Part shown: in pieces, positions 43,316 through 50,346 of the stretch | Numbering within the stretch: the first letter of the stretch is position 1 | Layout: the number at the start of each line of letters is the position of its first letter | Source of the DNA: JANNOG01 sp050329415 | Lineage (GTDB): Bacteria; Actinomycetota; Actinomycetes; Actinomycetales; JBBAYJ01 | Direction: 5' to 3' | Assembly (NCBI GenBank): GCA_050329415.1 | Contig: JBHJOS010000011.1 | Location: 15,184 to 79,183 of the forward strand | Length of the DNA stretch: 64,000 bases | Notes under the pieces: generated by a model | The model's database searches: none | The model's input: only the letters and a program-made list of their open reading frames with translations | Told to the model about the DNA's origin: nothing | Program-made: the position numbers and the translations under genes

Positions 43316-44412
43316 GGGTCGGGCCTGCCGGCCGGGACGTCGCCCCGCCGGCGTCGGCGGACCTCGCCGACGACGAGGACGGCCAGGGTCAGCAGCGTGA
43401 GCGGCATGACGAACGCCAGCATGACCCGGCTGAACGGGGCGACGGCGTCGTGCCCCGTGGAGTCGAGGACGAGGTAGGCGACGTAGGCGGCGTAGTAACC
43501 GACGAAGACGGCCCCCTCCCAGCGGGCGACGGCCGCCCCCGTGAAGACGACGGGCAGCAGGGCGACGGCGACGGCCGTCATGACCGGCAGGTCGAGCCGG
43601 ACCGCACCCGCCGCCACCGGGACTCCGCCCGGGCTGACGACAGCGGCCAGCCCCAGCACCGCCCCCAGGTTGAAGATGCTGCTGCCGACGACGTTGCCGA
43701 TGGCGATGTCCCGCTGCCCCCGGACGGCGGCGACCACCGACGTCGCGAGCTCCGGCAGCGAGGTCCCGACGGCCACCACGGTGAGCCCGATGACCAGCTC
43801 GCTGAGGCCCGCCGCCGCGGCGACCTGTGTCGCGGCCGCCACCAGCCAGCGGGCCCCGAGGACGAGCAGTCCGATCCCGGCCGCCATGAGGAGCAGGTCG
43901 AGCGCCGGGCGCGGGCGCGGCCCGGCTCCGTCCGGCCCGACGGGGACTCCCGTGTGGCGGGACACCACCACGGACATCGCGACGTAGGCGACGACGAGCA
44001 CGACCAGCAGGGCCCCGTCGAACCGGCCGATGCCGCCGTCCAGGGCCAGCACCAGGGTGAGCACCGACAGCCCGATCATGATCGGAACGTCGATCCGGAC
44101 CAGTTGTGCCTTGGCCACCAGCGGCAGGACGAGCGCCGACACCCCGAGGATGAGGAGGACGTTGACGATGTTGCTGCCGACGACGTTGCCGACGGCGATC
44201 GCGGGCTCGCCGGTGAGGGCGGCGTCCAGCGTCACGGCCAGCTCCGGGGTGGACGTCGCCGACGACACGACCGTGAGCCCGATGACGAGCGGGGACAGCC
44301 CGACGGCCCGGGCCAGCCCGCTCGCCGCCCGGACGAGAATCTCGCCCCCCGCCACCAAGGCGACCAGGCCGCCGACGAGCTGGAGCACCGTGATCGCGTC
44401 GATGGGCCGCAC
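43312..44412 (-). CDS. Calcium/sodium (CaCA) antiporter
   Basis: A ~366-aa membrane exchanger with about ten helices in two inverted halves. Each half has the alpha repeat: SSATSTPELAVTLDAAL with GNVVGSNIVN, and AVGTSLPELATSVVAAV with GNVVGSSIFNLG. A soluble linker (GPDGAGPRPRP) separates the halves. GTG at 44412 is chosen because it starts just before the first helix; an in-frame GTG at 44439 is also possible. Cotranscribed with the methyltransferase. Confidence 0.88.
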   Translation of the reverse strand: MRPIDAITVLQLVGGLVALVAGGEILVRAASGLARAVGLSPLVIGLTVVSSATSTPELAVTLDAALTGEPAIAVGNVVGSNIVNVLLILGVSALVLPLVAKAQLVRIDVPIMIGLSVLTLVLALDGGIGRFDGALLVVLVVAYVAMSVVVSRHTGVPVGPDGAGPRPRPALDLLLMAAGIGLLVLGARWLVAAATQVAAAAGLSELVIGLTVVAVGTSLPELATSVVAAVRGQRDIAIGNVVGSSIFNLGAVLGLAAVVSPGGVPVAAGAVRLDLPVMTAVAVALLPVVFTGAAVARWEGAVFVGYYAAYVAYLVLDSTGHDAVAPFSRVMLAFVMPLTLLTLAVLVVGEVRRRRRGDVPAGRPDP

Positions 44413-44468
44413 ATTAGTGTGTCCCCGTCCCGACGCCACCCGGGTTGGCGTGCGATCCTAGGACGACG

Positions 44469-45914
44469 ATGACAGCAGCCACCCCCGGGGCGCCGGACCG
44501 CCCGACCCGCGACGGCGGGCACTCGCCCGCGGTCGGCGACCTCGACCTCGCCGACCGGCAGGCCCTGCGCCGGGTCGCCGGCCTGTCGACCGAGCTCACC
44601 GACGTCAGCGAGGTCGAGTACCGCAGCCTGCGCCTGGAGAGGGTGGTCCTCGTCGGGCTGTGGTCACGGCCGGGGGAGCAGGGCGCCCGGGACGCCGAGA
44701 CCTCCCTCGCGGAGCTGGCCGCGCTCGCCGAGACCGCCGGTTCCGCGGTGCTGGACGCGATCCTCCAGCGTCGTGCCCATCCGGACCCGGCGACGTACCT
44801 CGGCTCCGGCAAGGCGCACGAGTTGCGCGACGTGGTCGTGGCGACGGGCGCCGACACGGTCATCGCCGACGACGAGCTCTCGCCGTCCCAGCGGCGGGGC
44901 CTCGAGGACGTCGTCAAGGTCAAGGTCGTCGACCGGACCGCGCTGATCCTCGACATCTTCGCCCAGCACGCCCGGTCCCGGGAGGGCAAGGCGCAGGTCG
45001 AGCTCGCCCAGCTGCAGTACCTCCTCCCGAGGTTGCGAGGCTGGGGCGAGTCGATGTCCCGCCAGGCCGGCGGTCGGGTGGCCGCGGGCGCCGGGATCGG
45101 GTCCCGCGGGCCCGGCGAGACCAAGATCGAGCTGGACCGGCGGCGGATCAACCAGCGGATGTCCCGCCTGCGGCGTGAGATCCGCGGCATGGGCACCGCG
45201 CGCGAGACCAAGCGCGGCACCCGCCGTCGCCGCGAGGTCCCCGCCGTCGCCATCGCGGGCTACACCAACGCCGGGAAGTCCTCCCTGCTCAACCGGCTGA
45301 CGGGGGCGGGCGTCCTGGTGGAGGACGCGCTCTTCGCGACCCTGGACCCGACGGTGCGGCGCGCGCACACCGACGACGGCCGGGAGTACACGCTCACCGA
45401 CACCGTGGGGTTCGTCGGGAGGCTGCCCCACCAGCTGGTCGAGGCCTTCCGCTCGACGCTGGAGGAGGTCGCCCGGGCCGATCTCGTGCTGCACGTCGTC
45501 GACGGCTCACACCCCGACCCGCTCGGCCAGGTCGCGGCCGTCCGGGAGGTGCTCGGTGAGATCGGGGCCGACACCGTGCCGGAGCTCGTCGTGGTCAACA
45601 AGTCCGACGCCGCCGACCCGGAGGCGGTGCGCGCCGTCCTCCGCCAGGAGCCCACCGCGGTCATCGTCTCCGCGCGAACCGGCGCCGGCCTCGCCAAGTT
45701 GCGGGCAGCGGTCGCGGACCGGCTGCCCCGGCCGCGGGTCGAGGTCGACCTCGTGGTCCCGTTCACCCGCGGCGACCTGGTCTCTCGAGTTCACACCGAG
45801 GGTGAGCTCGTCGAGCTGGACCACGTCGAGACCGGCACCCGGGTGCACGCGTTCGTCGGCCGGGACCTCGCCGAGGCGCTGCGCCGGGTGGCCGCTCCCA
45901 CGCCCGTCGGCTGA
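44469..45914 (+). CDS. hflX: Ribosome-associated GTPase HflX
   Basis: A 481-aa GTPase that splits stalled ribosomes. The N-terminal HflX domain includes DPATYLGSGKAHEL and LSPSQRRGLEDVVKVKVVDRTALIL. A helical linker contains GSRGPGETKIELDRRRI. The G domain has G1 GYTNAGKSSLLNRL, G3 DTVGFVGRLPHQLVEAF and G4 VVNKSD. ATG at 44469. Conserved position downstream of miaA-dapF. Confidence 0.95.
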   Translation: MTAATPGAPDRPTRDGGHSPAVGDLDLADRQALRRVAGLSTELTDVSEVEYRSLRLERVVLVGLWSRPGEQGARDAETSLAELAALAETAGSAVLDAILQRRAHPDPATYLGSGKAHELRDVVVATGADTVIADDELSPSQRRGLEDVVKVKVVDRTALILDIFAQHARSREGKAQVELAQLQYLLPRLRGWGESMSRQAGGRVAAGAGIGSRGPGETKIELDRRRINQRMSRLRREIRGMGTARETKRGTRRRREVPAVAIAGYTNAGKSSLLNRLTGAGVLVEDALFATLDPTVRRAHTDDGREYTLTDTVGFVGRLPHQLVEAFRSTLEEVARADLVLHVVDGSHPDPLGQVAAVREVLGEIGADTVPELVVVNKSDAADPEAVRAVLRQEPTAVIVSARTGAGLAKLRAAVADRLPRPRVEVDLVVPFTRGDLVSRVHTEGELVELDHVETGTRVHAFVGRDLAEALRRVAAPTPVG

Positions 45915-45921
45915 GCCCGCC

Positions 45922-45945
45922 GCCGCGCCGGGGGCGTCGCGCGGC
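45922..45945 (+). terminator. Hairpin after hflX
   Basis: Arms GCCGCGC (45922-45928) and GCGCGGC (45939-45945) with a 10-nt loop begin 8 nt after the hflX stop codon. Probable terminator; no T-run. Confidence 0.55.
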
Positions 45946-45959
45946 AGCGGGTCGCTGCC

Positions 45960-46052
45960 TCAGGTGGCCGCGCGGACGGTCACGACTGAGTAGCCGCGAT
46001 CTCGGAGCTCGCGAATGATCCTGGGCAGCCCCGCCGGGCTGTGGGCGTCGTC
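45960..46052 (-). pseudogene. C-terminal remnant of a polysaccharide deacetylase-like gene
   Basis: On the minus strand the 30 residues before a stop at 45960 read as DDAHSPAGLPRIIRELRDRGYSVVT plus a short tail. This closely resembles the last helix and strand of NodB-type polysaccharide deacetylases (LPxIIRxLRxRGYxFVTV). The frame further upstream is antisense to dinG and shows no deacetylase sequence. Only the tail has survived, between hflX and dinG. Confidence 0.55.
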
Positions 46053-46087
46053 CCGGGGCCCCGGCCGATCTGCGGGAGGATGCCCCG

Positions 46088-48280
46088 GTGACGTCGACGC
46101 CCACCCGCGAGGCCGCCCGCGTCGAGGCCGGGGAACGGGGCGGCACGACCGCCGGTGCGGACGAGCTCGGCCGGCGGGTGCGCCGGGTGCTCGACCGCGC
46201 CGTCGCGGACAGCGGCGGCCGGCACCGGGAGGGCCAGCAGGCGATGGCGGCCGCGATCGCCGAGACCGTCGCCGGGGGCCGTCACCTGCTGGTCCAGGCC
46301 GGGACCGGCACCGGCAAGTCCTGGGGCTACCTCGTCCCGGCGCTGGTCTCGGCGCTCGACACCGGGGAGCCGGTCGTGGTGGCCACCAGCACGCTCGCGC
46401 TCCAGGCCCAGCTGGTGACCCGGGACCTGCCGCGCCTCGCCGCCGCCGTCGAGGCCGAGCTCGGCCGCCGGCCCCGGTGGGCACTCGTCAAGGGCCGGCA
46501 CCACTACGTGTGCCGTCACCGGCTGGCGGGCGGGGCCGCCGGCGACGACGAGCCGACGGGGCTGTGGGCCGATGGGCCCGGCGCCCGTTCGACGTTGGAG
46601 CAGCAGGTGGCCCGGGTCCGGGAGTGGGCCGAGACCACGGCCACCGGCGACCGGGACGATCTGGACCCGGGCGTGTCCGAGCGGGCCTGGCGCGCGGTCT
46701 CGGTGACGGCGCGCGAGTGCCTCGGCGCGTCGCGGTGCCCCGTCGCCGCGGAGTGCTTCAGCGAGGCCGCCCGCCGGCAGGCACGCGAGGCCCACGTCGT
46801 CGTGACCAACCACGCGCTGCTCGCGATCGACGCGGTCGAGGGGCGCTCCGGACTCCCGGAGCACGAGGTCGTCGTCGTCGACGAGGGCCACGACCTCGTC
46901 GACCGGGTGACGAGCGCACTGGCCGTCGAGCTCGCGCCCGCCGCGGTGACGGCCGCTGCCGGGGCCGCCCGGTCGCTGGGAGCCGATCCGCAGGACCTGG
47001 AGGCGGCGGCCCGGTCCGTCTCCCGGGCGCTCGACGAGGCGCCCGCGGGGCGACTGGTGGCGGGCCTCACTCCGCCGCTCGCCGACGCGCTCGCGCTCGT
47101 GGCGACGTCGGCCCGGACGGCGTGGCGAGACCTCGGCCGCGGCGGCGAGCCGGGGTCACCACCCGATGCCCGGAGCCAGGCGGCCCGGGCGCTGCTGGGG
47201 GAGCTGGCCGAGACCGCGATCCGGTTGTCGGGGAGCGCGGGCGGGGCCGACGGCGCCGGGGGGGTGGCAGACCTCGACGACAGCGAGAACTCGACCGGCG
47301 GTGGGAGCCCGACCGGCGGTGGGAGCCCGACCGAGGGCGAGGACCCGACCGGCCGCGAGGACCCGACCGCGGGCGAGGACCGTGTGCCCGCCGGTGCCGC
47401 GCCGGTCGCGGCGGCGGACGTGCGGTGGGTGTCCGAGGGTGATCGCGGCCGCGCCCTGCACGGCGCCCCGCTCAGCGTGGCCACCCTCCTGCGGACTCGC
47501 CTCTTCGACCGCCGGACGACGGTCCTCACGTCGGCCACCCTGGCGCCCGGCGGGCGGTTCCCGGCGTTCGCCCGGCGGCTCGGGTTGCCGACGGGGCCGG
47601 GGGAGGACGCGGGGCAGTGGCTCGGGCTGGATGTCGGGAGCCCGTTCGACTACCGCCGCCAGGGGATCCTCTACGTGGCCGCGCACCTGCCGGCGCCCGG
47701 TCGGGACTCCCACGACGCCCCGGTCCACGACGAGCTGGAGCGTCTGCTCCAGGCGTCGGGGGGCGGGGCGCTCGGCCTGTTCTCGTCCCGGCGGGCGGCT
47801 GTTGCCGCGGCCGAGGCACTGCGCGAGCGGACCGGCATGCGGATCCTGTGCCAGGGTGAGGACACGGCTGCCGCGCTGGTCCGGGGCTTTGCCGGCGACC
47901 GCGGGGCGTCGCTGTTCGGAACCCTCGGGTTGTGGCAGGGGGTGGACGTCCCGGGGGACTCCTGCCGCCTGGTCGTCATCGACCGGATCCCGTTCCCGCG
48001 CCCGGACGACCCGCTGATGTCCGCGCGCGCCGCGGCGGTCGATGCGGCCGGCGGCAACGGTTTCGTGTCGGTGTCCGTCACGCACGCGGCCACCCTGCTA
48101 GCCCAGGGGGCCGGCCGGCTCATCCGGGGGCCGCAGGACCGCGGGGTGGTCGCCGTGCTCGACTCGCGGCTGGTCACCAAGCGCTACGGGGCGACGCTGC
48201 TGGAGGCGCTGCCCCCGCTGTGGCGCACCACTGACCCCGGCGTAGTGACCGGAGCGCTGGGCCGGATCGCGGCCGACTGA
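46088..48280 (+). CDS. dinG: DinG-family ATP-dependent DNA helicase
   Basis: A 730-aa XPD-like 5'-3' helicase with an Fe-S cluster. Walker A QAGTGTGKSWGYL (residues ~74-86), four cluster cysteines in the region from YVCRHRL to RECLGASRCPVAAECF, DEGH box VVDEGHDL, and C-terminal motifs VLTSATLAPGG, LFGTLGLWQGVDVPG and QGAGRLIRGPQDRGVVAVLD. Between the halves, residues ~403-432 are five tandem hexapeptide repeats. GTG at 46088. Convergent with lexA, 4 bp apart; regulation by LexA is not evident here. Confidence 0.93.
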   Translation: MTSTPTREAARVEAGERGGTTAGADELGRRVRRVLDRAVADSGGRHREGQQAMAAAIAETVAGGRHLLVQAGTGTGKSWGYLVPALVSALDTGEPVVVATSTLALQAQLVTRDLPRLAAAVEAELGRRPRWALVKGRHHYVCRHRLAGGAAGDDEPTGLWADGPGARSTLEQQVARVREWAETTATGDRDDLDPGVSERAWRAVSVTARECLGASRCPVAAECFSEAARRQAREAHVVVTNHALLAIDAVEGRSGLPEHEVVVVDEGHDLVDRVTSALAVELAPAAVTAAAGAARSLGADPQDLEAAARSVSRALDEAPAGRLVAGLTPPLADALALVATSARTAWRDLGRGGEPGSPPDARSQAARALLGELAETAIRLSGSAGGADGAGGVADLDDSENSTGGGSPTGGGSPTEGEDPTGREDPTAGEDRVPAGAAPVAAADVRWVSEGDRGRALHGAPLSVATLLRTRLFDRRTTVLTSATLAPGGRFPAFARRLGLPTGPGEDAGQWLGLDVGSPFDYRRQGILYVAAHLPAPGRDSHDAPVHDELERLLQASGGGALGLFSSRRAAVAAAEALRERTGMRILCQGEDTAAALVRGFAGDRGASLFGTLGLWQGVDVPGDSCRLVVIDRIPFPRPDDPLMSARAAAVDAAGGNGFVSVSVTHAATLLAQGAGRLIRGPQDRGVVAVLDSRLVTKRYGATLLEALPPLWRTTDPGVVTGALGRIAAD
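47294..47383 (+). repeat. Five 18-bp tandem repeats inside dinG
   Basis: Five 18-bp units encode TGGGSP, TGGGSP, TEGEDP, TGREDP and TAGEDR-like hexapeptides. The first two are identical at the DNA level. They form a flexible linker within the helicase and may vary in number between strains. Confidence 0.85.
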
Positions 48281-48284
48281 GAGG

Positions 48285-49028
48285 TCAGACCCGCCGCAGC
48301 ACCGCGGTCACGCGGCCGAGGACGGTCGCCTCGTCGGCGGGGATGGGGTCGAAGGCGGGGTTCGCCGGCAGCAGCCACACCCGGCCGTCCCGGCGCCGGA
48401 ACGTCTTGACGGTCGCCTCGCCGTCGATCATCGCGGCGACGACCTCACCGTTCTCTGCCGTCGGCTGCTGCCGGACCACGACCCAGTCACCGTCGCAGAT
48501 GGCAGCATCGATCATCGAGTCACCGGCCACCTTGAGCAGGAACAGGGTGCCGTCGCCGACCAGGGTGCGAGGGAGCGGGAAGACGTCCTCGACCACCTCC
48601 TCGGCGAGGACGGGCACGCCCGCGGCGATCCGGCCGACCACGGGCACGTAGGTGGGCTCGGGCAGCGCGGTCACGTCGTCGTCGACCCGGGCGCCGGGCA
48701 TCCCGGGCACGTGGTCGCGCCGCGGCGTGCGGGCGGCGTCGGGGGAGACGACCTCGATGGCGCGGGGGCGGTGCGGGTCGCGCCGCAGGTAGCCCTTGCG
48801 CTCCAGAGCGCTGAGCTGGTGGGCGACGCTGCTCGGCGACGTGAGGCCGACGGCGTGGCCGATCTCACGCATCGACGGTGGGTACCCCCGCCGCTCCACG
48901 GACTCCCGGATGTGGGCGAGCACGAGGCGCTGGCGCGGGGTGAGGCCGTCGGGACCCGCGGCGGCCTCGGGCATCTCGACCACTGCATCGGTGCCTGTGC
49001 GGGTGCCGGTGTCGCCGTCGGTGGTCAT
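48285..49028 (-). CDS. lexA: LexA repressor
   Basis: A 247-aa SOS repressor. The N-terminal winged helix (TPRQRLVLAHIRESVERRGYPPSMREIG in parts) binds boxes TCGAAC-N4-GTTCGA. The self-cleavage Ala-Gly site lies in GRIAAGVPVLAEE, the nucleophile is Ser in AGDSM and the general base Lys is in ATVKTF. A linker of ~35 residues is longer than in E. coli. ATG at 49028 with TACGGT 6 nt upstream (complement of 49035-49040). Autoregulated by the box at 49048. Confidence 0.97.
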   Translation of the reverse strand: MTTDGDTGTRTGTDAVVEMPEAAAGPDGLTPRQRLVLAHIRESVERRGYPPSMREIGHAVGLTSPSSVAHQLSALERKGYLRRDPHRPRAIEVVSPDAARTPRRDHVPGMPGARVDDDVTALPEPTYVPVVGRIAAGVPVLAEEVVEDVFPLPRTLVGDGTLFLLKVAGDSMIDAAICDGDWVVVRQQPTAENGEVVAAMIDGEATVKTFRRRDGRVWLLPANPAFDPIPADEATVLGRVTAVLRRV

Positions 49029-49047
49029 GTCTCCACCGTACGCGGGG

Positions 49048-49063
49048 TCGAACGCGTGTTCCG
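49048..49063 (-). promoter_or_regulatory. LexA box in front of lexA
   Basis: TCGAACGCGTGTTCCG matches the consensus TCGAAC-N4-GTTCGA in 10 of 12 defined positions. It lies ~8 bp upstream of the lexA -10, as expected for autoregulation. Confidence 0.85.
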
Positions 49064-49083
49064 GACATCCGTTCGAGTTCGCC

Positions 49084-49109
49084 GTGTCGGGCGTGTCGGG
49101 CGTGTCGGC
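49084..49109. repeat. Short 9-bp tandem repeat in the lexA-divS spacer
   Basis: GTGTCGGGC occurs twice in tandem, followed by a third copy GTGTCGGC. No known function. Confidence 0.7.
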
Positions 49110-49212
49110 GGGGCGGGAGACGCGTCGCCGAGTCGCGGGGAGGACTCCGTGTCCGACCCCGCCCGCATCATGCGTCGTCGGGCGACACGCCGGACAGATG
49201 GTCGATCGGCAG

Positions 49213-49247
49213 TCGAACGTGCGTACTAGAATCGAACGAACGTTCGA
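49213..49247 (+). promoter_or_regulatory. Double LexA box and -10 of divS
   Basis: A degenerate box TCGAACGTGCGTACTA (49213-49228) and a perfect-arm box TCGAACGAACGTTCGA (49232-49247) flank and overlap a TAGAAT -10 (49227-49232). The ribosome-binding site GGAAGGAG follows at 49249. This predicts tight SOS repression of the LysM gene. Confidence 0.9.
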
Positions 49248-49262
49248 TGGAAGGAGTCGGCC

Positions 49263-49697
49263 ATGTCCCCACGCACGCTCATCGCGTTCCCGCCGGTCGA
49301 CGCAGCGCCGCGGCAGCTCCGGCGGCCCCGGCCGGCGCGGCCCCCGCTGCGGCTGACCCGGCGGGGGCGGCGGCTGCTGGCCGCCCTGCGCTGGGCGGGG
49401 CTCGTCGTCGCACTGACCGCGACGGCGGTGGCGACGGTCCTGCTCGCGGCCGCCCTCGTCGCACCCGGGGCCGTGGCTGGGGACGGGACGGTGCCTGCCG
49501 GGTCGTCCGAGGGGCGGGGCGCGGGTGACGTGACCGAGGTCGTGGTCGCGCCGGGCGACACCCTGTGGGCGCTGGCCGGGCGCCACGCCCCGGACCGTGA
49601 CCCCCGGGACTTCGTCGCGGAGGTGTACCGGCTCAACGACCTCCCGCCCTCGGGGCTGGTCCGGGCCGGAGAGTCACTGCTTGTTCCCGTGGGGTGA
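49263..49697 (+). CDS. divS: SOS-induced LysM cell-division inhibitor (DivS/ChiZ-like)
   Basis: A 144-aa membrane protein: basic Pro-rich cytoplasmic N-terminus (1-40), one helix (about 43-70), and an extracytoplasmic LysM domain (TEVVVAPGDTLWALAGRHAP ... AGESLLVPVG). Divergent to lexA with shared LexA boxes, just like Rv2719c (chiZ) in M. tuberculosis and divS in Corynebacterium, which halt division during DNA damage. Function is taken from this context and architecture. Confidence 0.88.
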   Translation: MSPRTLIAFPPVDAAPRQLRRPRPARPPLRLTRRGRRLLAALRWAGLVVALTATAVATVLLAAALVAPGAVAGDGTVPAGSSEGRGAGDVTEVVVAPGDTLWALAGRHAPDRDPRDFVAEVYRLNDLPPSGLVRAGESLLVPVG

Positions 49698-49778
49698 CGC
49701 CCCCGTCGCAGCGGCGCGACACGACGCGGCGAGTTGCGGGTTCCGCTGGCTGCCCTGGGGGTGGAGTGCTAGCGTCGC

Positions 49779-49792
49779 CACTACATCTAGTG
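49779..49792 (+). promoter_or_regulatory. NrdR box upstream of nrdR-nrdJ
   Basis: CACTACATCTAGTG (5-bp arms CACTA and TAGTG around CATC) matches the core of the NrdR box ACACTATATATAGTGT. TACACT at 49795-49800 could be the -10. Only one convincing box was found; the second usual box, ~31 bp away, is not clear. Predicts autorepression of the operon by NrdR. Confidence 0.7.
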
Positions 49793-49848
49793 CTTACACT
49801 GGTGTGGTTCGACGATATCTGCTCGTCGTGGAGGGAGGGGGTGGCCCC

Positions 49849-50346
49849 GTGCGATGTCCGTTCTGCCGGGCCGACGACTCCCGCGTCGTCGACTCCCGGA
49901 CCGCTGACGACGGTGCCACGATCCGTCGCCGCCGACAGTGCCAGTCGTGTCACCGACGCTTCACGACGCTCGAGACAGCGAGTCTTGTCGTCGTCAAGCG
50001 GTCCGGTGTCACCGAGCCGTTCAGCCGCGAGAAGATCGTCGGTGGCCTCCGCAAGGCGTTCCAGGGCCGGCCGGTCAACGACGACGATCTCGCCCTCATC
50101 GCCCAGCGGGTGGAGGAGGAGATCCGCGCCACCGGGGTGGCGCAGGTGGACTCCCACGACGTGGGAATGGCGATCCTCGGCCCCCTGCGCGAGCTCGACC
50201 TCGTCGCCTACCTCCGCTTCGCCTCCGTCTACCAGGCCTTCGAGTCCCTGGAGGACTTCGAGGCCGCCATCGCGCTGCTGCGGGCCGAGCGCGAGCCTGC
50301 GGTTCACCTGCCCCACGTCCGTCCAGCACGAGGAGCACCCGCATGA
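49849..50346 (+). CDS. nrdR: Transcriptional repressor NrdR
   Basis: A 165-aa zinc-ribbon plus ATP-cone repressor of ribonucleotide reductase genes. Zinc ligands C3, C6, C31 and C34 (MRCPFC and CQSCHRRF); the ATP-cone starts KRSGVTEPFSREKIVGGLRKAF. It senses (d)ATP and binds NrdR boxes. GTG at 49849 gives the conserved start MRCPFC and is preceded by GGAGGGAGGGGG. It overlaps nrdJ by 4 bp. Confidence 0.96.
   Translation: MRCPFCRADDSRVVDSRTADDGATIRRRRQCQSCHRRFTTLETASLVVVKRSGVTEPFSREKIVGGLRKAFQGRPVNDDDLALIAQRVEEEIRATGVAQVDSHDVGMAILGPLRELDLVAYLRFASVYQAFESLEDFEAAIALLRAEREPAVHLPHVRPARGAPA

Noticed and set aside
49697..49849. Possible cobalamin riboswitch before nrdR-nrdJ
   Set aside because: No B12-box (GCCACTG-like) or long structured leader is visible in the 150-bp gap; an NrdR box explains control better.
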